Both the position numbers and the translations under genes were made by a program. DNA of 64,000 nucleotides from assembly GCF_014202475.1 (NCBI RefSeq), contig NZ_JACHGV010000019.1:48203-112202 (forward strand), in the 5' to 3' direction. Origin of the DNA: Streptomyces paradoxus. Its GTDB lineage: Bacteria; Actinomycetota; Actinomycetes; Streptomycetales; Streptomycetaceae. This document shows, one piece after another, positions 35,732 to 43,445 of this stretch (position 1 is the stretch's first letter; every line of letters begins with the position of its first letter). The notes beneath the pieces were generated by a model that saw only the letters and a list, made by a program, of their open reading frames with translations, ran no database searches and was not told the DNA's origin.

Positions 35732-37273
35732 GTGTTATCCCGTTCCCCGGGAACCACGCGAGCCGCCCTCACCCTGACGGCCGCCGCCCTCGTCTTCACG
35801 GCCCTGCCCGCCACGGCCCGGGCGGCCCCGGAGCCCCTCGCCCGCTACCACCAGCAGCACCTCACCTGGAAGAGCTGCGCGCTCGGGCCGGACGACACCA
35901 CCGGCAAGGAACTGGCGCAGGCCGGCGCCCGCTGCGCCGACGTGACCGTACCGCTGGACTACTCCGACCCCCGCGGGCGGACGATCACCATCGCGATCTC
36001 CCGGATCCGCGCCACCGACACCGGCCGCCGCGTCGGCCCCCTGCTCCTCAACGGCGGTGGTCCCGGCGGGTCCTCGCTCGGCGATCCGCCCTGGGTGCGC
36101 GACGCGATGAAGGACGTCGCCGCGCGGTACGACGTCGTGGGTGTCGACCCCCGCTTCATCGGCCGCAGCACCCCGCTGGACTGCCGCTGGCCGACCGGCT
36201 CGGCCTGGCGCGGAGCGGGTGAGGACCGGGCCGGCTTCGACCGCACGGCGGCCTTCTCGAAGGGCCTCGCCGACCGCTGCCGCGCCCACGCGGGCGACGC
36301 GCTCCCCCATGCCACCACCCGCAACACCGCCCGCGACATGGACGTCGTCCGGGCCGCGCTCGGCGAGCGCCGGATCTCCTACCTGGGCTACTCGTACGGC
36401 AGTTACCTCGGCGAGGTGTACGCCTCGATGTTCCCGGGCCGCACGGACCGGGTCGTCCTGGACGGTGTGATCGACCCCGACCGCTACAGCGCCCGGCTCT
36501 GGCGGGGCACCGAGCCCGCCAACCGCCACGCCCTGAGGGGCTGGGCCTCCTGGGCCGCCGCCCGCGACACGGCCTACGGGCTGGGCCGTACGCGCGGCGA
36601 GGTGCTGGCGACGGTGGAGCGGATCCGGGCCGCGGTGGCCCGCACCCCGCTGCGGCTCGGCGGGCACCGGCTGGACGAGCACGTCATGCCCCTCGTCGTC
36701 CTCAACGGCCTCTCGCAGCACAACGACGCCGCCTACGGGGACTTCGCGCAGGGTGTGCGGGACATGCTGCGGGCCTCGCGGAGGGAGCGGGTGACGCCGT
36801 CGCCTTGGCTCGCCGGGGTGCTGGAGTTCGTGCTCACGGGCACCGACTCCCCCTACGGCAGCGCGCAGACGGCGATCATCTGCGGCGACAACGCCGCGCC
36901 GCGTGATCCCGAGGTGTACTGGCGCGACGTCCGGCGCGGCCGCGCCGGGGACCCGCTCTTCGCGCCCGTCACCGACAACATCAACCCGTGCGCGTTCTGG
37001 GACCGGCCGCGCGAGCGTCCGTCGCGGATCCGCGACGACCTGCCGGCCCTGCTGGTGAACGCCACCGGGGACCCGCGGACCTACTACGACGGCGCCGAGG
37101 CCGTCCGCGAGAGGTGGTCCTCCTCGCGTCTGGTCACCCTGAAGGGGGCCGACCAGCACGCGGTGTACGGCGTCTACGGGTCGGCTTGTGCCGACGGCGC
37201 GGTCAACGCCTACCTCGCGACGGGTCGGCTGCCGGCGCGGGACATCGACTGCGCGGCGCGCACCACCCCCTAG
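35732..37273 (+). CDS. Secreted tripeptidyl-aminopeptidase-like alpha/beta hydrolase
   Basis: 513 residues. A signal peptide (RSPGTTRAALTLTAAALVFTALPATARA) precedes YHQQHLTWKSCALG, the usual start of Streptomyces SlpD/SlpE/Tap peptidases. VPLDYSDPRGRTITIAISR, LLLNGGGPGGSS (oxyanion loop), GVDPRFIGRS, and the nucleophile S221 in LGYSYGSYLGE follow. LVNATGDPRTYYDGAEAVRER and GADQHAVYGVYGS carry the acid and His, and a TAP-like C-terminal domain is present. It cleaves tripeptides from N-termini outside the cell. GTG 35732 has the best ribosome site, and codon 2 is TTA (35735-35737), a rare leucine codon read by the bldA tRNA. Confidence 0.88.
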   Translation: MLSRSPGTTRAALTLTAAALVFTALPATARAAPEPLARYHQQHLTWKSCALGPDDTTGKELAQAGARCADVTVPLDYSDPRGRTITIAISRIRATDTGRRVGPLLLNGGGPGGSSLGDPPWVRDAMKDVAARYDVVGVDPRFIGRSTPLDCRWPTGSAWRGAGEDRAGFDRTAAFSKGLADRCRAHAGDALPHATTRNTARDMDVVRAALGERRISYLGYSYGSYLGEVYASMFPGRTDRVVLDGVIDPDRYSARLWRGTEPANRHALRGWASWAAARDTAYGLGRTRGEVLATVERIRAAVARTPLRLGGHRLDEHVMPLVVLNGLSQHNDAAYGDFAQGVRDMLRASRRERVTPSPWLAGVLEFVLTGTDSPYGSAQTAIICGDNAAPRDPEVYWRDVRRGRAGDPLFAPVTDNINPCAFWDRPRERPSRIRDDLPALLVNATGDPRTYYDGAEAVRERWSSSRLVTLKGADQHAVYGVYGSACADGAVNAYLATGRLPARDIDCAARTTP

Positions 37274-37310
37274 GGGCTTCTGTCCGAGGGGCTTCTGTCC
37301 GCGACAGCAA

Positions 37311-37356
37311 CCGGCCCTGGTGGTCACCGCCCGCGGGCGGTGACCACCAGGGCCGG
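37311..37356. terminator. Very strong bidirectional terminator, 23-bp perfect stem
   Basis: Bases 37311-37333 are exactly complementary to 37334-37356, giving a 46-base perfect palindrome starting CCGGCCCTGG and ending CCAGGGCCGG. It lies between the converging peptidase and hemerythrin genes and should end both transcripts. A short direct repeat, GGGGCTTCTGTCCG, lies just upstream. Confidence 0.85.
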
Positions 37357-37365
37357 CATGCCGGG

Positions 37366-37857
37366 TCAGGACTCGACGATCTTGCGCACGTTCTCCATGG
37401 AGCCGCAGCCGGCCTTCAGCTGACGCTCGCGCTCCTGCACGAACGCCCGGCCCAGCTCCTCCCGGCGCGCCATCGCCACGTTCTCCCGCGCGCCGTTGAG
37501 GATGGTGCGCTCCTCCTCGTCGGCGTGGTGGTTGACGGCCTCCACCAGCTCTTCGAGCTTGGAGTCCCACTCCTCGGAGCCGACCTCCTCGACCTGGAGG
37601 AGCTCCAGGAGGGCCTCGTTGCCCTCGTCGTGCTCGTGCTCGCCGTGCTCGACCTCTTCGTCATCGATGTTCTTGTACCGCTTCAGCGCCGGGTAGACCT
37701 CGGCCTCCTCGGCCTGCGCGTGCGCGATCAGCAGGTCCGCGAACTCCCGCAGGGCACCCGCCCGGTCGTCCTCCACGCTGCGCATTCGCCGGAAGAGGTC
37801 TTCCATGCGCCGGTGGTCCTGAAGAATGAGTTCTACTACGTCTTGTGTATCGGCCAT
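37366..37857 (-). CDS. Hemerythrin HHE-domain protein
   Basis: 163 residues. A four-helix bundle with the iron-binding histidines and acidic residues of HHE proteins: ILQDHRRMEDLFRRM near the start, LLIAHAQAEEAEVYPAL, and VEAVNHHADEEERTIL. The middle is very acidic (EVEHGEHEHDEGNEALLEL). The diiron site could bind oxygen or nitric oxide, or sense redox changes; which is not known. ATG 37857 follows AAAGGCG. The C-terminal has two cysteine/lysine features (KAGCGSMENVRKIVES). It may share a transcript with the small hydrophobic protein 92 bp upstream on the same strand. Confidence 0.9.
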   Translation of the reverse strand: MADTQDVVELILQDHRRMEDLFRRMRSVEDDRAGALREFADLLIAHAQAEEAEVYPALKRYKNIDDEEVEHGEHEHDEGNEALLELLQVEEVGSEEWDSKLEELVEAVNHHADEEERTILNGARENVAMARREELGRAFVQERERQLKAGCGSMENVRKIVES

Positions 37858-37949
37858 GGAAAAGGAACGCCTTTCCTCGGAGAGAATCGGGCCACTTTCG
37901 TTTACCCCATTCCTGACGTTTCGCTCGCCACATGCGGCGGTGCGCCCGT

Positions 37950-38120
37950 CTACCAGCGATACCAGCGGCCCTTACGGCCACCACTGTCCGCGGTGCGCAG
38001 CACGAAGCCGAGCAGCCACAGGACCAGCACGATCACCGCGATCCACCACAGTGCCTTCAGCGCGAAACCCGCACCGAAAAGGACCAGGGCCAGCAGCAGG
38101 ACGAGAAGCAGGGGAACCAT
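37950..38120 (-). CDS. Tiny hydrophobic membrane protein
   Basis: 56 residues. Two hydrophobic segments (VPLLLVLLLALVLFGAGFAL and WWIAVIVLVLWLLGFVL) are joined by a short ALK turn, and the chain ends in the basic, aromatic tail GGRKGRWYRW. This exact plan is that of streptomycete 'hydrophobic proteins' with no assigned function, often linked to stress genes. ATG 38120 follows GGAGGTTGATAACT on the minus strand, with good spacing. It is 92 bp upstream of the hemerythrin gene in the same direction. Confidence 0.8.
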   Translation of the reverse strand: MVPLLLVLLLALVLFGAGFALKALWWIAVIVLVLWLLGFVLRTADSGGRKGRWYRW

Positions 38121-38394
38121 AGTTATCAACCTCCGCTCCTCCGATTGCCCTGCCAGCAAGCGAACACACAGGCGAATTTCAACGTTTCTTCACATGAATC
38201 AAGGGCACATGAACTGCTTTTGGCCGGGCGGCGCCGCCGAAGCCCGGTCACCCCGCTGACCGCAAAGACCAAAACCTCCGTTGGTTCCGCAAGGGAGACA
38301 GCTCGCCGGGGCCCGGGCACCATGTGGCCCACGTCACCCTCCCCCACAGGGCGTATCCCTACCCGCATCGACGTACCGACAGGTGGTGGCACTC

Positions 38395-39378
38395 GTGCGC
38401 CTGCGCACCCCCCTCGCCCTGCTCGGGGCCGCCGTGCTCGTGCTCGTCGGACCGCCGCTGCTGACCACCGGCAGCGGCTCCGAGACCGGCACACAGATCC
38501 CTGGCCTGCGTTTCATGGTCCCCAACACGCCCGGCGGCGGCTACGACATCACGGCCCGGACGGCCGCGAAGAACGCCGAGGACGCCGGACTCACCCACAA
38601 CATCGAGGTGTTCAACCTGCCCGGTGCCGGCGGCACCGTGGGCCTGAGCCGGCTGGTGAGCGAGCACGGCAACGGCAAGCTCGCCATGTCCATGGGCCTC
38701 GGAGTCGTGGGCGCCGTCCGTTCCAACGACGCCCCGAAGACGCTCGGGGACACCACGCCGATCGCCCGGCTCACCGAGGAGCAGGACGTGGTCGTCGTGG
38801 CGAAGGACTCGCCGTACAAGACGATCGACGACCTGATCGGCGCCTGGAAGGAGAACCCCGGCAAGCTCCCGGTGGGCGGGGGCTCCTCGCCCGGCGGGCC
38901 CGACCACCTCGCGCCGATGCTGATGGCCCGGGCCGCCGGGATCCCCCCGAAGCAGGTCAACTACATCCCCTTCGACGGCGGCGGCGAACTGCTCGCCTCG
39001 ATCCTGGGCAACAAGGTCGCCTTCGGTGTCTCCGGGGTCGGCGAGTACCTGGACCAGATCAAGGCGGGCGAGCTGCGCCTCCTCGCGGTCACCGGCCCGA
39101 AGCGCGTCGGCGGGCTCGACGCGCCCACGCTGAAGGAGGCGGGCTACGACGTGAACTTCACCAACTGGCGCGGCATCGTCGCCCCGCCCGGCCTGAACGA
39201 CGGGGAGCGCGACAAGCTCGTGAAGCTCGTCGAGGAGCTCCACGACTCGGCCGAGTGGCGGGGGTCCCTGAAGCAGAACGGCTGGGACGACGCCTTCCTC
39301 ACCGGCGAGAAGTTCGGCGCGTTCCTCGACGCCGAGGACAAGCGCGTGGTTTCGGTGCTGAAGGAGCTGGGACTGTGA
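38395..39378 (+). CDS. tctC: Tripartite tricarboxylate transporter substrate-binding protein (TctC/Bug family)
   Basis: 327 residues. A signal/anchor segment (RTPLALLGAAVLVLVGPPLL) is followed by the Bug-family pattern: LRFMVPNTPGGGYDITARTAAK, NLPGAGGTVGLSRLV, IARLTEEQDVVVVA, NYIPFDGGGELLASILG, and AGELRLLAVTGPKRV. It binds a carboxylate such as citrate outside the membrane; the exact ligand cannot be read. GTG 38395 is used because AGGTGG at 38381-38386 is the ribosome binding site; nearby GTGs fall inside it. The gene overlaps tctB by four bases (GTGA). With tctB and tctA it forms a complete three-part transporter. Confidence 0.88.
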   Translation: MRLRTPLALLGAAVLVLVGPPLLTTGSGSETGTQIPGLRFMVPNTPGGGYDITARTAAKNAEDAGLTHNIEVFNLPGAGGTVGLSRLVSEHGNGKLAMSMGLGVVGAVRSNDAPKTLGDTTPIARLTEEQDVVVVAKDSPYKTIDDLIGAWKENPGKLPVGGGSSPGGPDHLAPMLMARAAGIPPKQVNYIPFDGGGELLASILGNKVAFGVSGVGEYLDQIKAGELRLLAVTGPKRVGGLDAPTLKEAGYDVNFTNWRGIVAPPGLNDGERDKLVKLVEELHDSAEWRGSLKQNGWDDAFLTGEKFGAFLDAEDKRVVSVLKELGL

Positions 39379-39914
39379 CGACGCAGACCGACATAACCCC
39401 CGCCGAGACCGGCGGCGCACGGCGCTCGTGGCTGCGGGAGCACTCCGAACTCGGCGTGTGCGCACTGCTGCTGGCGCTGGGCGTCCTCGTCCTGACCGAC
39501 GCGCTCACCATGGACGTCGACATCGCCCAGCGCGGCCCGGTCGGCCCGAAGACCGTGCCGATCGTGGTCGGCGCCGGCCTGCTGCTCATCGCCGCCCTGC
39601 TCGCCCTGGACGTGCTGCGGGGCGGCCGGGGCCAGGCCGAGGGCGGTGAGGACATCGACCTGTCCGAGCCCGCCGACTGGCGCACCGTGCTGCTGCTCGC
39701 CGGGGTGTTCCTCGGCGCTGCCGTGCTGATCGAACCGCTCGGCTTCCCCATCGCGGGCGCGCTGTTGTTCTGGGGCGCGGCCTACGCGCTCGGCAGCCGC
39801 CGGATCGACCGTGATCCGCTCATCGCGGCCGGGCTCTCCCTCGTCACCTACACCGTCTTCAACAACCTGCTCGGAGTGCCCCTGCCCGGCGGTCCGCTGA
39901 TGGGAGTGCTGTGA
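39375..39914 (+). CDS. tctB: Tripartite tricarboxylate transporter small membrane subunit TctB
   Basis: 179 residues. Four transmembrane helices are visible (LGVCALLLALGVLVLTDALTM, IVVGAGLLLIAALLALDVL, VLLLAGVFLGAAVLIEPLGFPIAGALLFW, LIAAGLSLVTYTVFNNLLGV) with the conserved GPVGPKTVPIVVG and PLPGGPL. This is the small membrane partner of TctA. GTG 39375 overlaps the tctC stop, and the tctA ATG follows 1 bp after the stop. Translational coupling is therefore likely through all three genes. Confidence 0.88.
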   Translation: MTTQTDITPAETGGARRSWLREHSELGVCALLLALGVLVLTDALTMDVDIAQRGPVGPKTVPIVVGAGLLLIAALLALDVLRGGRGQAEGGEDIDLSEPADWRTVLLLAGVFLGAAVLIEPLGFPIAGALLFWGAAYALGSRRIDRDPLIAAGLSLVTYTVFNNLLGVPLPGGPLMGVL

Positions 39915-39915
39915 C

Positions 39916-41412
39916 ATGGATGCCTTCAACTCCCTTCTGGACGGGTTCGGTACGGCCCTCACACCGGTCAACCTCCTGTGGGCCGTCATCGGTGTGCTGC
40001 TCGGCACGGCGATCGGCGTACTGCCCGGCATCGGCCCCGCCATGGCGGTCGCCCTGCTGCTGCCGGTGACGTACGGGCTCGACCCGATCGGCGCGTTCAT
40101 CATGTTCGCCGGCATCTACTACGGCGCGATGTTCGGCGGCTCGACCACCTCCATCCTGCTCAACACGCCCGGTGAGAGCGCGGCGGTGGTGGCGGCCATG
40201 GAGGGCAACCCCATGGCCAAGTCCGGACGCGGCGCCCAGGCCCTGGCGGCGGCCGCCGTCGGGCACTTCGCGGGCGGCCTGATCGGCACGCTGCTGCTGG
40301 TGGCGCTCGCGCCGACGGTCGCGAAACTGGCCGTGGACATCGGCGCGCCGGACTACTTCGCCATCATGGTGCTGGCGTTCATCGCGGTGACCTCGGTGCT
40401 GGGCTCGTCCCGCATCCGGGGCCTCGCCTCCCTGCTGATCGGCCTCACCCTGGGGCTGGTGGGCCTGGACCAGATGACCGGCCAGCAGCGCCTGACGTTC
40501 GGCTCGCTCCAACTGGCCGACGGCATCGACGTGGTGATCGTCGCGGTCGGGCTCTTCGCGATCGGCGAGGCCCTGTGGGTGGCGGCGCACCTGCGGCGCA
40601 GACCGCCGGAGCCGATCCCGGTGGGGCGTCCCTGGCTCGGGCGTGACGACGTGAACCGGACCTGGAAGTCATGGCTGCGCGGCCCGTTCATCGGTTTCCC
40701 GTTCGGCGCCATCCCGGCGGGCGGCGCGGAGATCCCCACCTTCCTGTCGTACGTGACGGAGAAGCGCCTGTCGAAGCACAAGGACGAGTGGGGCAAGGGT
40801 GCCATCGAGGGCGTCGCGGGCCCGGAGTCGGCGGCGTCGGCCTCGGCGGCGGGCACGCTGGTGTCCATGCTGACCCTGGGCCTGCCGACCACGGCGGTCG
40901 CGGCCGTGATGCTGGCCGCGTTCCAGCAGTACGGCATCCAGCCCGGCCCGCTCCTCTTCGAGCGCGAACCCGACCTGGTGTGGGGTCTGATCGCCTCGCT
41001 CTTCGTCGGCATGGTGCTGCTGCTCGCGCTGAACCTGCCGCTGGCGCCGGTATGGGCGAAGCTGCTGCGCATCCCCCGGCCCTACCTGTACGCCGGGATC
41101 ATGTTCTTCGCGGCGGTCGGCGCTTACGCGGTCGGCGGCGAGGTGATCGACCTGGTGATCCTGCTGATCATCGGCCTGATCGGCTTCGGTATGCGCCGCT
41201 ACGGGCTGCCCGTGCTGCCCGCCGTGATCGGCGTGATCCTCGGGCCGAACGCCGAGCAGCAGTTGCGGCGCGCCCTGCAGATCAGCGACGGCAGCGTGAC
41301 GGGGCTGGTCAACACGCCGTTCGCGGTGACCGTGTACGCGGTGATCGTGCTGCTGCTGGTGTGGCCGCTGCTGAGGAAGGCGGTGACGCGGGGCCGCGCC
41401 GGGGCGGCCTGA
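39916..41412 (+). CDS. tctA: Tripartite tricarboxylate transporter large membrane subunit TctA
   Basis: 498 residues with about 11-12 hydrophobic helices. Signature motifs are GVLPGIGPAMAVALLLPVTYGLDP, MFAGIYYGAMFGGSTTSILLNTPGESAAVVA, GFPFGAIPAGGAEIPTFLSYVTEKRLSKHKDEWGKGAIEGVAGPESA, and LTLGLPTTAVAAVMLAAFQQYG. These are the diagnostic TctA repeats. It is the sodium- or proton-driven channel that receives substrate from the tctC product. It is the last gene of the tct operon; the following DUF2264 remnant runs the opposite way, with 5 bp between stops. Confidence 0.93.
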   Translation: MDAFNSLLDGFGTALTPVNLLWAVIGVLLGTAIGVLPGIGPAMAVALLLPVTYGLDPIGAFIMFAGIYYGAMFGGSTTSILLNTPGESAAVVAAMEGNPMAKSGRGAQALAAAAVGHFAGGLIGTLLLVALAPTVAKLAVDIGAPDYFAIMVLAFIAVTSVLGSSRIRGLASLLIGLTLGLVGLDQMTGQQRLTFGSLQLADGIDVVIVAVGLFAIGEALWVAAHLRRRPPEPIPVGRPWLGRDDVNRTWKSWLRGPFIGFPFGAIPAGGAEIPTFLSYVTEKRLSKHKDEWGKGAIEGVAGPESAASASAAGTLVSMLTLGLPTTAVAAVMLAAFQQYGIQPGPLLFEREPDLVWGLIASLFVGMVLLLALNLPLAPVWAKLLRIPRPYLYAGIMFFAAVGAYAVGGEVIDLVILLIIGLIGFGMRRYGLPVLPAVIGVILGPNAEQQLRRALQISDGSVTGLVNTPFAVTVYAVIVLLLVWPLLRKAVTRGRAGAA

Positions 41413-41417
41413 CCCGG

Positions 41418-42060
41418 TCAGCGCGGCACCCGCTCCCGGGTGCCGTCCGGGAAGCGGATCTCCACCTCACCGGACACGGCGACCCGTACGCGCGTACCTG
41501 AACCTCGCGCGTGCGGGTCGCCGTTCCCCTTCAGGTCGCCGTTCACCTCCGGGTCGGCGCTCAGCACGACGAGGGTGACCAGGAGGTGGGTGCCGCCCGG
41601 GTGGGCGGGCAGGGTGAGGTACGGGGTCGCCGAGTGGTGGCCGCAATCGTTGGCGCCGGCCGCGTGGGCCACCGCCGCCCGGGCGTCCTGCCACCCGTAC
41701 AGTCCCACGATCGTGCTGGTCAGCCCGTCGGTGCGCCGGGCCAGCGCCCGGCCCGGGCCGAGGGGGGTCCGGAGTCGTCGGCGACGGCCCATCCGCCTTC
41801 GCGTACGGGCATGCCGGGTGGCGCGTCGACGCGGTGCACGCGTACTTCCCACGGACCGTGCACCACACTGACCGTCTCGATGCGATGCCCTTCGCCGCTG
41901 CCGGGGAGCACGGCCCGGTGCCAGGAGGCGGCACGGGCGCCCTCGACGGTGAGGGGGTGGATGCGGCCGCGCCGGGTGGGTGTGCCGTCGGGGGCCAGCA
42001 GGGCGATCTGGTTGTCGGTGCCGGTGCGCGGGGCCGGTGGTGTCCCGGGTGCCGTGGTGC
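41418..42060 (-). pseudogene. C-terminal remnant of a DUF2264-like protein gene with a frameshift
   Basis: Two adjacent minus-strand frames join into one protein-like sequence: LSTTAPGTPPAPRTGTDNQIALL, APDGTPTRRGRIHPLTVEG and VVHGPWEVRVHRVDAPPG, up to VREGGWAVAD; then, in another frame, LGPGRALARRTDGLTSTIVGLYGW to the stop at 41418. The break lies at a G/C run near 41762-41768. The combined text resembles the C-terminal third of the DUF2264 family (possible glycan-active proteins), judged from memory. There is no start codon or ribosome binding site, and the N-terminal two thirds are missing between here and the Dyp gene. Confidence 0.55.
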
Positions 42061-42116
42061 TTAATGCGCGGTCAACACTCCTGACACGGACGGAACTTGA
42101 GCCGGGGCCTCGCGCG

Positions 42117-43445
42117 TCAGGCCGAGAGCAGCCCTCTGCCCAGCCAGTCGGCGGAGTCCCGCACGCCGGGCAGAGCGAAGAAGTAGCCGCCGCCGGTCGG
42201 GGAGATGTAGTCGACGAGGGGCTCGTCGATCAGCCGGGTCTGCGTGGCCTCGAACTGGCGGCGCACGTCCTGCTGGTAGCAGCAGAAGACCAGCCCCATG
42301 TCGAGGTTGCCGACGTCGTCGACGCCTCGGTCGTAGTTGTATCCCCGGCGCAGGATCCGGGAGTTGCCGGTCTTCGCGGTGCGCGGGTTGGCGAGCCGGA
42401 TGTGTGCGTCGAGCGGGATCGCCGTGCCGTGCGGGTCCTTGGCGTAGTCGGGACTGTCGGTCTCCCGGGCGCCGTCCAGCGGGGCGCCGGTGTCCTTGCG
42501 CCGGCCGAACATCAGCTCCTGCTCGGACAGCGAGACCCGGTCCCAGAACTCCACGAGCATCCGGATGATCCGGACGACCTGGTAGCTGCCGCCGGCCGCC
42601 CAGGAGGGCTCGCCCTGTCCCTCGCCGACCCACACCAGGTGGTCCATCTCGCGGGCCGACGCGACGTCCGGGTTGACGATGCCGTCCTTGAAGCCCAGCA
42701 GGTTGCGCTGGGTGCCGCTGGGCCGGGGCACGTTCTGGAACCCGTCGACGCGCCACCGGATCTGCAGCGCGCCCCGGGTGTGCTTGGCGATGTCGCGCAG
42801 CGCGTGCAGCACGGTGTCCTGGCGGGCCGCGCAGATCTGCAGGGACAGGTCGCCGTGGCACTCGGCGGGGTTCAGGTCGTCGTTGGGGAAGGTCCGCATG
42901 GGCGTGAGCCGGCGCGGCTTGGCCCGCGCGAGTCCGAACCGGTCGTCGAACAGGGAGGCGCCGACCCCCACGGTGACGGTGAGCGCGTCGGCCGGGACGA
43001 CCGGGCCCAGGATGCCGTTGTCCGAGGGCGGGGCACCGACGCCGAGGTCCTCGGGTGTGCCGCCGGAGGTGAGGAAGCGGGCCCGCCCGGTGAGGGTCCT
43101 CATCAGATCGGCCAGTTCGGCACGGCCCTCGGCGATGACGTCGAAGGAGACGAAGGCGGCGGCCGTTTGAGCGGGGGTGAGTATCCCGGCCTGGTGTGTT
43201 CCGTGAAAGGCCACCGGGGCGGCGCTCCGCGGCTCGCCCGCCCGGGCTTGCGCGCCGCCGCTCTCGGCGAGTGCGATTGCGCCCCCGGCAAGGACGGCTC
43301 CGGCCGCTCCGGCGCCCAGGGCCGTCTTCACGAAGGAGCGGCGGCCGGCGTGGGCGGGGCAGCCCGGCGGCGGCGTGTCGGCGGACGGCATGAGGGGGTT
43401 CCCTTCGGAGTTCTCTGTCGGGTGGTTCCGTCGCCGGGTGCTCAT
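42117..43445 (-). CDS. efeB: Tat-exported Dyp-type heme peroxidase (EfeB-like)
   Basis: 442 residues. A Tat signal (AGRRSFVKTALGAGAAGAVLAGGAIAL) is followed by the Dyp ferredoxin-like repeats: FHGTHQAGILTPAQTAAAFVSFDV at the start, GFKDGIVNPD, HLVWVGEG, DYAKDPHGTAIPLDAHIRLANPRT holding the proximal His, and ILRRGYNYDRGVD. Tat export fits heme loaded in the cytosol. EfeB homologues release iron from heme or oxidise ferrous iron for EfeU. Start 43445 overlaps the EfeU/O stop (ATGA); ATG 43391 with GAAGGGAAC upstream is an equally good choice. The pairing with the permease gene supports a role in iron uptake. Confidence 0.9.
   Translation of the reverse strand: MSTRRRNHPTENSEGNPLMPSADTPPPGCPAHAGRRSFVKTALGAGAAGAVLAGGAIALAESGGAQARAGEPRSAAPVAFHGTHQAGILTPAQTAAAFVSFDVIAEGRAELADLMRTLTGRARFLTSGGTPEDLGVGAPPSDNGILGPVVPADALTVTVGVGASLFDDRFGLARAKPRRLTPMRTFPNDDLNPAECHGDLSLQICAARQDTVLHALRDIAKHTRGALQIRWRVDGFQNVPRPSGTQRNLLGFKDGIVNPDVASAREMDHLVWVGEGQGEPSWAAGGSYQVVRIIRMLVEFWDRVSLSEQELMFGRRKDTGAPLDGARETDSPDYAKDPHGTAIPLDAHIRLANPRTAKTGNSRILRRGYNYDRGVDDVGNLDMGLVFCCYQQDVRRQFEATQTRLIDEPLVDYISPTGGGYFFALPGVRDSADWLGRGLLSA

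Noticed and set aside
37261..37310. Direct repeat of GGGGCTTCTGTCCG
   Set aside because: Only two short copies beside the stop codon; likely a small duplication.
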